Assembly: GCF_002979475.1 (NCBI RefSeq)
Contig: NZ_PCOY01000010.1
Coordinates: forward strand, 43,072-107,071
Length of the DNA: 64,000 nucleotides
Source: Microbacterium sp. MYb62
GTDB taxonomy: Bacteria > Actinomycetota > Actinomycetes > Actinomycetales > Microbacteriaceae
Direction: 5' to 3'
This document shows positions 48,265 through 55,872 of this stretch, piece by piece. The notes below the pieces were generated by a model that saw nothing but the letters and a program-made list of their open reading frames with translations, ran no database searches and had not been told where the DNA came from. Within the stretch, counting starts at the first letter, position 1. Each line of letters begins with the position of its first letter. Made by a program: the position numbers and the translations under genes.

Positions 48265-49115
48265 CAGCGGCCGATCTCGGTGCGCACGGTGTAGAGCTCG
48301 GGGAAGAAGGTCAGATCCAGCGCGCGCTGCAGGAAGCCGACGCCGCTGGAGCCGCCGGTGCCGACCTTCATGCCGATCGTGCGGGCGACGGTCTTGAGGT
48401 GCCGGAAGCGCCAGAACTGGAAGTTGTCCTCGAGGTCGACCAGGTCTTCGCACGCCTCGTACAGGTCCCAGTACCGGCTCGGGTCCTGATAGATCTCGCG
48501 GATCGCGGGCACCAGCTCCGGGGTTTCCCGGTACGGCTCGCGCACGTCGCGTTCGAGGATCTCGGTCGGGATCGGCAGCCCGCGTCGAGCGGCGAAGCGC
48601 AGGAACTCGTCGTACAGCGTCGGCTTCTCCCACTCGGCGGTGAGGAGAGCGAGGTTGGCGGGGTGGTCGGCGAAGACGCTCAGCATCTTCTCGTTCTTGT
48701 TGCCGAGCGCGAACTCCACCGCCCGGTACTGCACGGACTGGAACCCGGACGAGTTGCCCAGAGCACCGCGGAACTGCGCGTATTCGGTGGGGGTGAGGGT
48801 GGCGAGCACCGACCACTGCTGCGTCATCACGTCTTGGATGCGCTTGACCCTGGCGATGCGCTTCAGTGCCTCGCGCAGGTCGTCGCGGGCGAGCAGCTCA
48901 CGGGCGGACGACAGCTCATGCAGCAGCTGCTTGAGCCACAGCTCGGTGGTCTGGTGCTGGATGATGAACAGCATCTCGTCGTGGTGCTGCGGCTCGCTCA
49001 CCGGATGCTGCGCCGTGAGCAGCTGGTCCAGCGCCAGGTACGAGCCGTACGTCATCCGGCCCGAGAGGTCGGTGACGATGCCGGATTCGAGGGCGCGTTC
49101 GTTCTCGGTGTGCAT
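48264..49115 (-). CDS. kynA: Tryptophan 2,3-dioxygenase
   Basis: 283 residues. Hallmarks: MTYGSYLALDQLL, HHDEMLFIIQHQTTELWLKQ (substrate and distal heme side), SGFQSVQYRAVEF, FQFWRFRHLKTVARTIGMK with the heme-ligand His region and GTGGSSGVGFL. Opens the indole ring of tryptophan to N-formylkynurenine using heme and O2. First gene of the kynurenine operon; TATGTT stands 6 nt before the ATG (leaderless). Its stop overlaps the amidohydrolase start (TGATG). Confidence 0.96.
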   Translation of the reverse strand: MHTENERALESGIVTDLSGRMTYGSYLALDQLLTAQHPVSEPQHHDEMLFIIQHQTTELWLKQLLHELSSARELLARDDLREALKRIARVKRIQDVMTQQWSVLATLTPTEYAQFRGALGNSSGFQSVQYRAVEFALGNKNEKMLSVFADHPANLALLTAEWEKPTLYDEFLRFAARRGLPIPTEILERDVREPYRETPELVPAIREIYQDPSRYWDLYEACEDLVDLEDNFQFWRFRHLKTVARTIGMKVGTGGSSGVGFLQRALDLTFFPELYTVRTEIGR

Positions 49116-49124
49116 GTGCCGAAC

Positions 49125-49162
49125 ATATCACTTTCGTAGCGAGCGTCACAGGAGTGTTATAT
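49125..49162. promoter_or_regulatory. Inverted repeat at the kynurenine operon promoter
   Basis: ATATCACT (49125-49132) and AGTG-TT-ATAT (49153-49162) form a spaced inverted repeat overlapping the -10 (TATGTT, 49122-49127) and upstream region. Candidate PaaX operator. Confidence 0.4.
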
Positions 49163-49173
49163 CTTGCGGATCC

Positions 49174-50889
49174 TCAGAGCGCGGGGGTGCGTGGCGGTGG
49201 CGTGCGACGGGTTCCCGGGCTGCCGGAGGCCTCGAACGCCGCCGCGAGGCGGAGCAACTTCGTGTCGTCGTAGGCCCGCCCCGCGAAGGTCAGGCCGATC
49301 GGCATCTCGATGTCGCTCATCAGGCCCATCGGCACGGTGACGGTCGGGATGCCGAGGTGGCGCACGGCGAGGTTGCCGTTCGCGATCCAGACACCGTTGC
49401 GCCAACCGAGGTCGGCGGACTCCGGGTTCACATCCATGTCGGCCGGGCCGACATCTGCGACGGCGGGGAAGACCACGGCATCGAGCCGCAGTACGTCCAT
49501 CCACACTTCGAGATCGCGGCGACGGGTCTCCTCCAGGCCGCGCAGGCCGTCTTCGAGCTCGGGCATGTCGGTGAACGAGGCGTCGGGATTGACGCGCACC
49601 CAGTCGGGATACTCGGCGATGTCGTCGTCGAAGCCCGTGTAGCGGTCGGGGAGTGCGCCATCGGGGTGGGGGAAGATCGTGGACCCGTCGACATCGACGA
49701 GGGAGTGCAGGGCCGGGTCGCCGTTCGCCCCCAGGAAGTCTTCCCACGCCCACGCTGAGAGGTCGACGATCTCGCGGTGCAGGTACTCGGGCGAGACGAG
49801 GCCGCGGGTCGCGATGGTGTGGGCGCCCGGCCGATCGCCCTCGTAGTTCGACACCACGGGGAAGTCGACCTCGATCACTGTCGCTCCCGCGGCGGTGAGG
49901 TCGCGGCGAGCCGCCTCCCAACGTTCGATGACGCTCGCCCGTGTCTCGATGCGCCGGCCGGTGGGGCCGCCGATGCCGGGGTCCGCGGTGCTGCCGGCAT
50001 CCGGATCCGCGTTGATGTACATGCGGGGGACGCCGATGCGCGTGCCGACGAGGGCGAGCGGGTCGCCGGTCCCGAGTGCCGGGTACGACTGCGGTCTGAC
50101 GGTCGAGGCGGCAGGCAGTTCCACCCACGGCTGCACGCGCCAGAAGTCACCGCGGGTCTCCGCGTCGTCGGCGACGATCACCTCGAGCACCTCGAGCAGG
50201 TCGGCCATCGTGCGGGTGTGCGGCACCACGACGTCCATCGTCGGTACGAGCGGCCAGTTGCCGCGGGTCGAGATCACGCCGCGCGACGGCGTGTAGGCGC
50301 ACAGGGCGTTGTTGGTCGCCGGGCCCCGACCCGACGACCAGGTCTCCTCGCCGAGTCCGAAGGCCGCGAAGCTCGCCGCCGTCGCCGTGCCGGAGCCGTT
50401 CGACGAACCGGAGGCGAAGGGCGCGGTGAGAGAAGCCGCGTCGTACGGGCTCTCGGCCCGGCCGTACACACCGCGCTGCATGCCGCCGTTGGCCATCGGA
50501 GGCATGTTCGTCAGCCCGAGGCAGATCGCGCCGCCCGCGCGCAACCGCTCGATCGTGAAGGCATCGCGCTGGGCCACGAGCTGCGCGAACGCAGGACTCC
50601 CCGCGGCGGCGGTGAGCCCGCGCACCAGGTAGCTGTCCTTCGCGGTGTACGGGATGCCGTCGAGTGGACCCCGTGTCTCCCCGCGGGCGCGGCGCGCGTC
50701 GGATTCCGTGGCCTCCCGCCGTGCCTCCGGGTTGGCGACCACGACGGCGTTCAGAGCGGTCTCGGTGTCGGGCGCGTCGAAGGCGGAGATGCGGGCGAGA
50801 TATGCATCGACCAGCTCGACCGCGGTTGTCTCGCCTGTCTCGAGGGCGCGTCGCAGGTCGGCGATGGGCGCCTCGACCACGTCGAACAT
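49174..50889 (-). CDS. Amidase-signature family amidase
   Basis: 571 residues. Ser-cisSer-Lys triad: Lys in GIPYTAKDSYLV, and the serines in FASGSSNGSGTATAASF. Also GLTNMPPMANGG and AYTPSRGVIST. There is an extra region around residues 300-470 compared with short amidases. Hydrolyses an amide of unknown structure. Its start overlaps the agmatine deiminase stop by 1 nt (TGATG); this coupling suggests it acts on the deiminase product (N-carbamoylputrescine), a step usually done by a nitrilase-family enzyme. Confidence 0.88.
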   Translation of the reverse strand: MFDVVEAPIADLRRALETGETTAVELVDAYLARISAFDAPDTETALNAVVVANPEARREATESDARRARGETRGPLDGIPYTAKDSYLVRGLTAAAGSPAFAQLVAQRDAFTIERLRAGGAICLGLTNMPPMANGGMQRGVYGRAESPYDAASLTAPFASGSSNGSGTATAASFAAFGLGEETWSSGRGPATNNALCAYTPSRGVISTRGNWPLVPTMDVVVPHTRTMADLLEVLEVIVADDAETRGDFWRVQPWVELPAASTVRPQSYPALGTGDPLALVGTRIGVPRMYINADPDAGSTADPGIGGPTGRRIETRASVIERWEAARRDLTAAGATVIEVDFPVVSNYEGDRPGAHTIATRGLVSPEYLHREIVDLSAWAWEDFLGANGDPALHSLVDVDGSTIFPHPDGALPDRYTGFDDDIAEYPDWVRVNPDASFTDMPELEDGLRGLEETRRRDLEVWMDVLRLDAVVFPAVADVGPADMDVNPESADLGWRNGVWIANGNLAVRHLGIPTVTVPMGLMSDIEMPIGLTFAGRAYDDTKLLRLAAAFEASGSPGTRRTPPPRTPAL

Positions 50890-51929
50890 CAGCGACTTCC
50901 GTCGAGCGCGGGCTGCTGCTGGGTGATGCAGTGGATGCCGCCGCCGCGGTCGAACAGGGGGCGCGCATCGACCGTGACGACCCGGCGTCCGGGGTAGGCA
51001 TCGGCGAGGATCTCGCGCGCCGCGGCATCGGCCTTCTCCTCGCCGAAGCCGCACGCCACCACGCCGTCGTTCGTGACGAGGTGGTTGACGTAGCTCCAGT
51101 CGACAGGCCCCTCGTCGTCACTCAGCGTCGACGGAGCCGGCAACCCGATCACCTCGAAGCGGCGGCCGGCGGCATCCGTCTGCTCCGAGAGCAGGGCGCG
51201 CAGCTCACGGGTGACGGCGTGGTCGGGGTGATCGGGATTCTGCTGGTCGTGCAGCAGCAGCCGTCCGGGCGAGACGATGGTGGCGACGATGTCGACGTGG
51301 CCGTTCGTGCCGAAGTCGTCGTAGTCGCGGGTGAGTCCGCGGGGGAGCCAGACAGCCTTGCTTGCACCGATCGTGCGGACCATCTCGGCCTCGATCCGCT
51401 GCCTGTCGGCGTAGGGGTTGCGTCGAGGGTCGAGCTGCACGGTCTCGGTGAGCAGCACGGTGCCCTCACCGTCGACGTGGATGCCGCCGCCCTCGTTCAC
51501 GAGCGTCGAGCTCACGAGTTCGGCTCCGACCGCACCGGCCACGATGCGGGCGTGCTGCGCGGCCTTGCGCCATTCGGCCCATTCCGGCGCGCCCCAGCCG
51601 TTGAAGATCCAGTCGACAGCGCCGAGCACTCCCGGCCGCTCGTCGTCGACGACGAACGTCGGCCCGGAGTCGCGCACCCAGAACTCGTCGACGGGTGCCT
51701 CCACGATCTCGATGCTGCCGCTGAGCATGCGCCGGGCTCTCGCGATCTCGCTCGGGTCGACCAGCATCGACACGGGCTCGAACTCGGCGACCGCGTGGGC
51801 GACGGCTGTCCAGGTGGCGTAGCCCTCTTCACGCGCGGAATCGGTGTCGCCGAGAGTCTCGCCCTCCGCCGGGAACGCCATCCAGGTGCGCTCGTGACGT
51901 GCGGTCTCCGTGGGCATGCGCCAACTCAT
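50889..51929 (-). CDS. aguA: Agmatine deiminase / peptidylarginine deiminase family
   Basis: 346 residues. Guanidino-group hydrolase fold with MPTETARHERTWMAFP, EFWVRDSGPTFVVDD, GTNGHVDIVATIVSPG and the nucleophile Cys334 in GGGIHCITQQQP, the ending typical of AguA. Converts agmatine to N-carbamoylputrescine and ammonia. AGGAG lies 7 nt before the ATG at 51929; a longer frame reaches into the divergent promoter and is rejected. Followed by a coupled amidase; a divergent TetR gene lies opposite. Confidence 0.88.
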   Translation of the reverse strand: MSWRMPTETARHERTWMAFPAEGETLGDTDSAREEGYATWTAVAHAVAEFEPVSMLVDPSEIARARRMLSGSIEIVEAPVDEFWVRDSGPTFVVDDERPGVLGAVDWIFNGWGAPEWAEWRKAAQHARIVAGAVGAELVSSTLVNEGGGIHVDGEGTVLLTETVQLDPRRNPYADRQRIEAEMVRTIGASKAVWLPRGLTRDYDDFGTNGHVDIVATIVSPGRLLLHDQQNPDHPDHAVTRELRALLSEQTDAAGRRFEVIGLPAPSTLSDDEGPVDWSYVNHLVTNDGVVACGFGEEKADAAAREILADAYPGRRVVTVDARPLFDRGGGIHCITQQQPALDGSR

Positions 51930-51981
51930 CGTGGTCTCCTCGCTGCGGCCGATCCATCTATTGAACACGCGATCAACAGGT

Positions 51982-51992
51982 GTTACGGTAAC
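51982..51992. promoter_or_regulatory. GTTAC-G-GTAAC palindrome
   Basis: A 5-1-5 palindrome containing the TACGGT box (51984-51989) of the TetR gene. Likely part of its operator in the divergent region shared with the deiminase operon. Confidence 0.45.
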
Positions 51993-51997
51993 CCGTG

Positions 51998-52768
51998 ATG
52001 AAGACCACGTCAACAGGTGCCGCCGCGCGGCGGATGTCGCCGGAGGAGCGCGATCACTCGATCCTCGACGGCGCGATCGCCCTTGCCCGCGAGAACGGAC
52101 TCGAGAGCCTCACCGTGCGCGCGGTCGCTGCCCGCGTCGGAGTCACCCCCGCACTCGTCGCGCACTATCGACCGGGGATGGACACGTTCGTCGCCGATGT
52201 CTTCGGCCTGATCGTGACGGCGGAGCGCGACGAGGTGATCGCCGCGTTCGACGACACCGCCTTCGACGACGCCGACGACCTGAGGGCCGGTCTGCTGCGC
52301 CTGATCGAGACTCTGCTCGATGCCGACCGCGACGATGTCACCCTCATCTGGGTGCAGGCCTGGGCGCTCGGTGCCCGCAACGATGCGCTCGCGGCGCGCG
52401 TGCGGCAGGAGATGGACGGGTGGCAGAGCGCGCTCGAGCAGATCTTCGCCCGAGCCGCCGCCACAGGGGCGATCGCCGCCGGCCGTGCCGACACCGCCGC
52501 GTGGCTGCTGCTCGCGATGGTCGACGGCATGAATGCGCACTCGCTCGTGAAGTGGGCGCCCCGCGACCGTGCCGACCTCGCCCGGCGCGCGCTGTCGGCC
52601 GTGCTCGACAGCGCGACGCCCGAAGACTTCCGGTCCGCCGATTCCCGGCTCGCCGACTCCCGCCCCGAAGACTTCCGGTCCGCCGATTCCCGGCTCGCCG
52701 GCTCCCGTCCCGAAGACTTCCGGTCCGCCGATTCCCGGCTCGCCGACTCCCGCCCCGAAGACAAGTAA
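51998..52768 (+). CDS. TetR family regulator with repetitive C-terminal tail
   Basis: 256 residues (a GTG at 51995 directly precedes the ATG). The helix-turn-helix is ILDGAIALARENGLESLTV then VAARVGVTPALVAHYRPG; a TetR_C domain follows to about residue 205. Then come three near-identical 15-residue repeats, PEDFRSADSRLADSR (the second with Gly for Asp), and PEDK. Charged, probably disordered. Divergent from the agmatine operon and 10 nt before the decarboxylase gene, so it may control both sides. Confidence 0.9.
   Translation: MKTTSTGAAARRMSPEERDHSILDGAIALARENGLESLTVRAVAARVGVTPALVAHYRPGMDTFVADVFGLIVTAERDEVIAAFDDTAFDDADDLRAGLLRLIETLLDADRDDVTLIWVQAWALGARNDALAARVRQEMDGWQSALEQIFARAAATGAIAAGRADTAAWLLLAMVDGMNAHSLVKWAPRDRADLARRALSAVLDSATPEDFRSADSRLADSRPEDFRSADSRLAGSRPEDFRSADSRLADSRPEDK
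52619..52762 (+). repeat. 45-bp in-frame tandem repeat (3 copies plus 9 nt)
   Basis: Units at 52619-52663, 52664-52708, 52709-52753 and a partial one at 52754-52762. They differ at two or three bases. Being in frame (multiple of 3), copy number can change without disrupting the TetR gene. Confidence 0.95.
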
Positions 52769-52778
52769 AGGAACGCCC

Positions 52779-54152
52779 ATGGATGCTGTGCGCATGCACG
52801 CGGCCTCGCCCGAATCGACCGCGATCGTCGACGCCGTGCTCGACTATTCGCGTCGCCGCATGCTCGCCGCCGACGTGCCGCTCGACAAGCCGCAGTCCGA
52901 GGCCGAACTGCATCGTCTCGTCGGGCCCACGATCACCGATGCGGGCCTCGGCGCCGCGCGCGCCCTCAGCGTCTTCGAGCACGTCCTCGCTCCCGCGTGC
53001 CTGACCACGAGCCACCCGCTGTACCTGTCGTTCATCCCGACGGCTCCGACCATGGCTGCCATCGCGTTCGACCTGGTCGTGTCGGCATCCGGACTCTACG
53101 GTGGCAGTTGGCTCGAGGGTGCCGGCGCCGTGCACGCCGAGAACGAGGTGCTGTCCTGGCTCGCGAGCGAATTCGGTCTGCCCGACACCGCGGGCGGGGT
53201 TTTCGTGCAGGGCGGCACGATCGGCAACCTGTCGGCATTGGTCGCCGCGCGCGAGGCAGCGAAGGCTCGACTGATCGCAGCAGGCAAGGACCTGCCGACC
53301 CGGTGGAAGATCCTGTGCAGCGTCGAGGCGCACTCCTCGAACAAGTCGGCCGCGAGGGTCATGGATGCCGACGTGCTCCTGGTCCCGGCAGGGGAAGACG
53401 GCGTGCTGCGGGCGGAGGGGGTGCGCGAAGCCCTTCTCGCGCACGGCGACGAGATCTGTGCGGTGGTCGCGACCGGGGGATCGACGAACTTCGGCATCGT
53501 CGACGACATCTCCGGCATCGCCGCGCTCAAGGACGAGTTCGACTTCTGGCTGCACATCGACGGCGCCTACGGCCTCACCGCGATGCTGGCCCCCGAGGCG
53601 CGGCACCTCTTCGAGGGCGTCGAGCGTGCCGACTCGGTGATCGTCGACCCGCACAAGTGGCTCTTCGCGCCGTTCGACTGCTGCGCCCTGATCTACCGCG
53701 ACCCCGACAGCGGGCGCCGGGCGCACACGCAGCACGCCGAATATCTCGACATCCTCACCGACGTCGACGAGTTCAGCCCCTCGGACTATTCGATCCAGCT
53801 CACCCGGCGACCGCGCGGTCTGCCGATGTGGTTCTCGGTCGCGACGTACGGGGTCACCGCGTACCGGGAGGCGGTGAGTGCGGGGCTCGCGCTGACGCGA
53901 CGGATCGCCGACGAGATCTCCCGACGTCCCGAGCTGCGTCTCGTGCGCGACCCGCAGCTGTCGATCGTCGTGTTCGAACGCGAGGGCTGGGAGCGCGCCG
54001 ACTACGACCGGTGGTCGTCGGCCCTGCTCGACTCGCAGCGGGCGTTCGTGGTGCCCAGCTCGCATGCCGGGCGACCGAACACGCGCTTCGCGATCCTGAA
54101 CCCGCTGACGACCTTCGAAGACCTCGTCGGCATCCTCGACACGATGAAGTAG
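52779..54152 (+). CDS. Group II PLP-dependent amino acid decarboxylase
   Basis: 457 residues. Fold-type I decarboxylase with TSHPLYLSFIPTAPTMAAIA, GGVFVQGGTIGNLSALVAAR, WLHIDGAYGL and the PLP lysine in IVDPHKWLFAPFDCCAL. The family decarboxylates aromatic L-amino acids, tyrosine, tryptophan, glutamate or diaminobutyrate. The substrate is not decided here. AAAGGAACG precedes the ATG. It follows the TetR gene by 10 nt, so it is probably co-transcribed and regulated with it. Confidence 0.9.
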   Translation: MDAVRMHAASPESTAIVDAVLDYSRRRMLAADVPLDKPQSEAELHRLVGPTITDAGLGAARALSVFEHVLAPACLTTSHPLYLSFIPTAPTMAAIAFDLVVSASGLYGGSWLEGAGAVHAENEVLSWLASEFGLPDTAGGVFVQGGTIGNLSALVAAREAAKARLIAAGKDLPTRWKILCSVEAHSSNKSAARVMDADVLLVPAGEDGVLRAEGVREALLAHGDEICAVVATGGSTNFGIVDDISGIAALKDEFDFWLHIDGAYGLTAMLAPEARHLFEGVERADSVIVDPHKWLFAPFDCCALIYRDPDSGRRAHTQHAEYLDILTDVDEFSPSDYSIQLTRRPRGLPMWFSVATYGVTAYREAVSAGLALTRRIADEISRRPELRLVRDPQLSIVVFEREGWERADYDRWSSALLDSQRAFVVPSSHAGRPNTRFAILNPLTTFEDLVGILDTMK

Positions 54153-54190
54153 CGAGGCGTCGGCGCTCCGGGCACCGCCCTTTCGCCCTT

Positions 54191-54238
54191 GTCCGTGCCC
54201 GTGCCCGTGTGCGTGTGCGTGTCCGTGCCCGTGTGCCC
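54191..54238. repeat. Low-complexity GTGCCC/GTGTGC tract
   Basis: A run of 6-nt steps (GTCCGTGCCCGTGCCCGTGT and onward) just after the decarboxylase gene. The stretch 54153-54638 holds no gene: this tract, two long hairpins and GGCGTGTCGGC-rich spacers fill it. Confidence 0.8.
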
Positions 54239-54266
54239 GAGCGCCCGAGTGTCCGTCCATTTGCCC

Positions 54267-54325
54267 GCCGACACGCCACATGTCGGACGGACTACGGGGA
54301 TGCGTCCGACATCTGGCGTGTCGGC
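54267..54325. repeat. Long hairpin repeat, copy 1
   Basis: 23-bp arms (54267-54289 and 54303-54325; one mismatch) beginning GCCGACACGCCACATGTCGG, with a 13-nt loop. Part of a 75-bp unit (54253-54327) that recurs at 54398-54472. Confidence 0.9.
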
Positions 54326-54411
54326 CCCCGGGGTGAGCCAGTCCGAGGCGTGTCGGCCTCCGGGGTGAGCAAGTCCGGGGTGAGCCGGGCCCTGTGCCCG
54401 TCCATTTGCCC

Positions 54412-54470
54412 GCCGACACGCCACATGTCGGACGGACTACGGGTATGCGTCCGACATCTGGCGTGTCGGC
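54412..54470. repeat. Long hairpin repeat, copy 2
   Basis: The same 23-bp arms (54412-54434 and 54448-54470), differing from copy 1 at one loop base. A separate 38-bp sequence (54321-54358) also recurs exactly at 54496-54533, so the field arose by partial duplication. Confidence 0.9.
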
Positions 54471-54638
54471 CCGCAGGTGTGTCGGCCCGGGAAAGTCGGC
54501 CCCCGGGGTGAGCCAGTCCGAGGCGTGTCGGCCCCCGGGGTGAGGCGGCCCAGCGCGAGCCGGCCCGGGGCGTGTCGGCGGGCACATGCGGGCGCCGTCC
54601 GGGCCTCGACCGCGAGGTGCTCACGCGGGCGGATGCCG

Positions 54639-55694
54639 TCAGCGCGTGGTGTGCGCGTCGAGGAAGTCGATGGTCTTCTGGAGGGTCGTCCGCGCGTCGG
54701 GCAGGTCGAGGTGGAACTGGTACTCGTGGGGGAGCTGCGGCTCATGCGGGGCGGGCCAGAACTGGGTCGTCACGTCGACGCCGAGCTCATCCAGGCGCTG
54801 CGCCATCGGGATCGACTGCAGCCAGGTGAGCCCGTCGCCGTTGCCGCCGGAGATGTAGGTCGTCGGGAAGTCGGCGGTGACCCAGTCGACGGTCGACATG
54901 GTGGCCCCGGTCGAATCCTCGGCCCAGGTCTTCGTGCCGGAATAGGCCCACATCGCCGACTTGAATCCCCACCCGGCGATGCCGTCGAGCCGGGCGAGGG
55001 CGGCGAGGTCGTACACGCCGCAGTTCAGCACGGTCGCGGCGAGCTGGTCGGCCTCGAGGGAGGGCGTGATGCCCATGATGGCCGCGTAGTCGGGGCTCGT
55101 GATCAGGGTCGCCATCTGGCTCGCCAGCTGCGCACCGGCCGAGTCTCCGGCGAGCACGATCTGCGTCGGGTCGACGCCGAGCTCCGCGGCGTGGGCGTCG
55201 ATGTAGGCGAGCGCCTCGTCGAGCTGGTGCACGGCGAGGGGGTAGACGCCCTCCGGGCCGATCGTGTAGTTCACGCCGATGGTCGTGTATCCCTCACCGG
55301 CGAGGATGCGCAGGTACGGGTCGACGTTCTCCTTGGCGCCCGAGATCCAGGCGCCGCCGTGTATCCACACCACCGTCGGCAGCGGCCCCGTGGCGGACGC
55401 CGGACGGAAGACATCCATCGTGGTGTCGGCGCCGCCATCCCCGTACGCGACGTCGAGCTTCTCGGTGAGCTTCGTGTCGGGGACGTGCCGCTCCATCTCG
55501 GCGGCGGTGTCGTCGCCGCCCTTCGTGAACACGGCGCGGATGATCATGGCGGACGGCCAGGGCGTGATCGACCCGATGATCGCGATCACGGCCACCACCG
55601 CGATGACCACTGCCAGGGCCACCTTCGTGCGGTGCCAGGGCCTGCGGACCTTCTTCGGGCGTGCGGATTCGTCGGCGTGCGCGTCGATGCTCAT
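54639..55694 (-). CDS. Membrane-anchored alpha/beta hydrolase (esterase/lipase type)
   Basis: 351 residues. One N-terminal membrane helix (VALAVVIAVVAVIAIIGSI, about 25-45) after a basic stretch KKVRRPWHR, so the catalytic part is probably outside. The HGG oxyanion box is VVWIHGGAWISGAKEN, the nucleophile LAGDSAGAQLASQ (Ser in GDSAG), and the His in WPAPHEPQLPHEYQ. Resembles the hormone-sensitive-lipase/BD-FAE carboxylesterases. GGGAGGGG is 3 nt before the ATG. Monocistronic. The field of hairpins lies just beyond its stop. Confidence 0.88.
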   Translation of the reverse strand: MSIDAHADESARPKKVRRPWHRTKVALAVVIAVVAVIAIIGSITPWPSAMIIRAVFTKGGDDTAAEMERHVPDTKLTEKLDVAYGDGGADTTMDVFRPASATGPLPTVVWIHGGAWISGAKENVDPYLRILAGEGYTTIGVNYTIGPEGVYPLAVHQLDEALAYIDAHAAELGVDPTQIVLAGDSAGAQLASQMATLITSPDYAAIMGITPSLEADQLAATVLNCGVYDLAALARLDGIAGWGFKSAMWAYSGTKTWAEDSTGATMSTVDWVTADFPTTYISGGNGDGLTWLQSIPMAQRLDELGVDVTTQFWPAPHEPQLPHEYQFHLDLPDARTTLQKTIDFLDAHTTR

Positions 55695-55872
55695 GGACCC
55701 CTCCCACCGCTCAGTGTGCCAGTATTCCGGCCGGTCGATCGCCGGCTCCGCACCGCACGGGGGCTCGATACGATGGGCCGATGGCCGACCGACCCCGACG
55801 ACGACGCCTCGTGATCCTGTCGGCCACCGGCAGCATCCCGTGGGTGCGGCACCGCCGGGATCGGTGCGCGCC

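Noticed and set aside
54253..54533. Repeat field considered as a CRISPR array
   Set aside because: Only two units, 145 bp apart, each a long hairpin, with spacers that are themselves repeats; no cas genes nearby.
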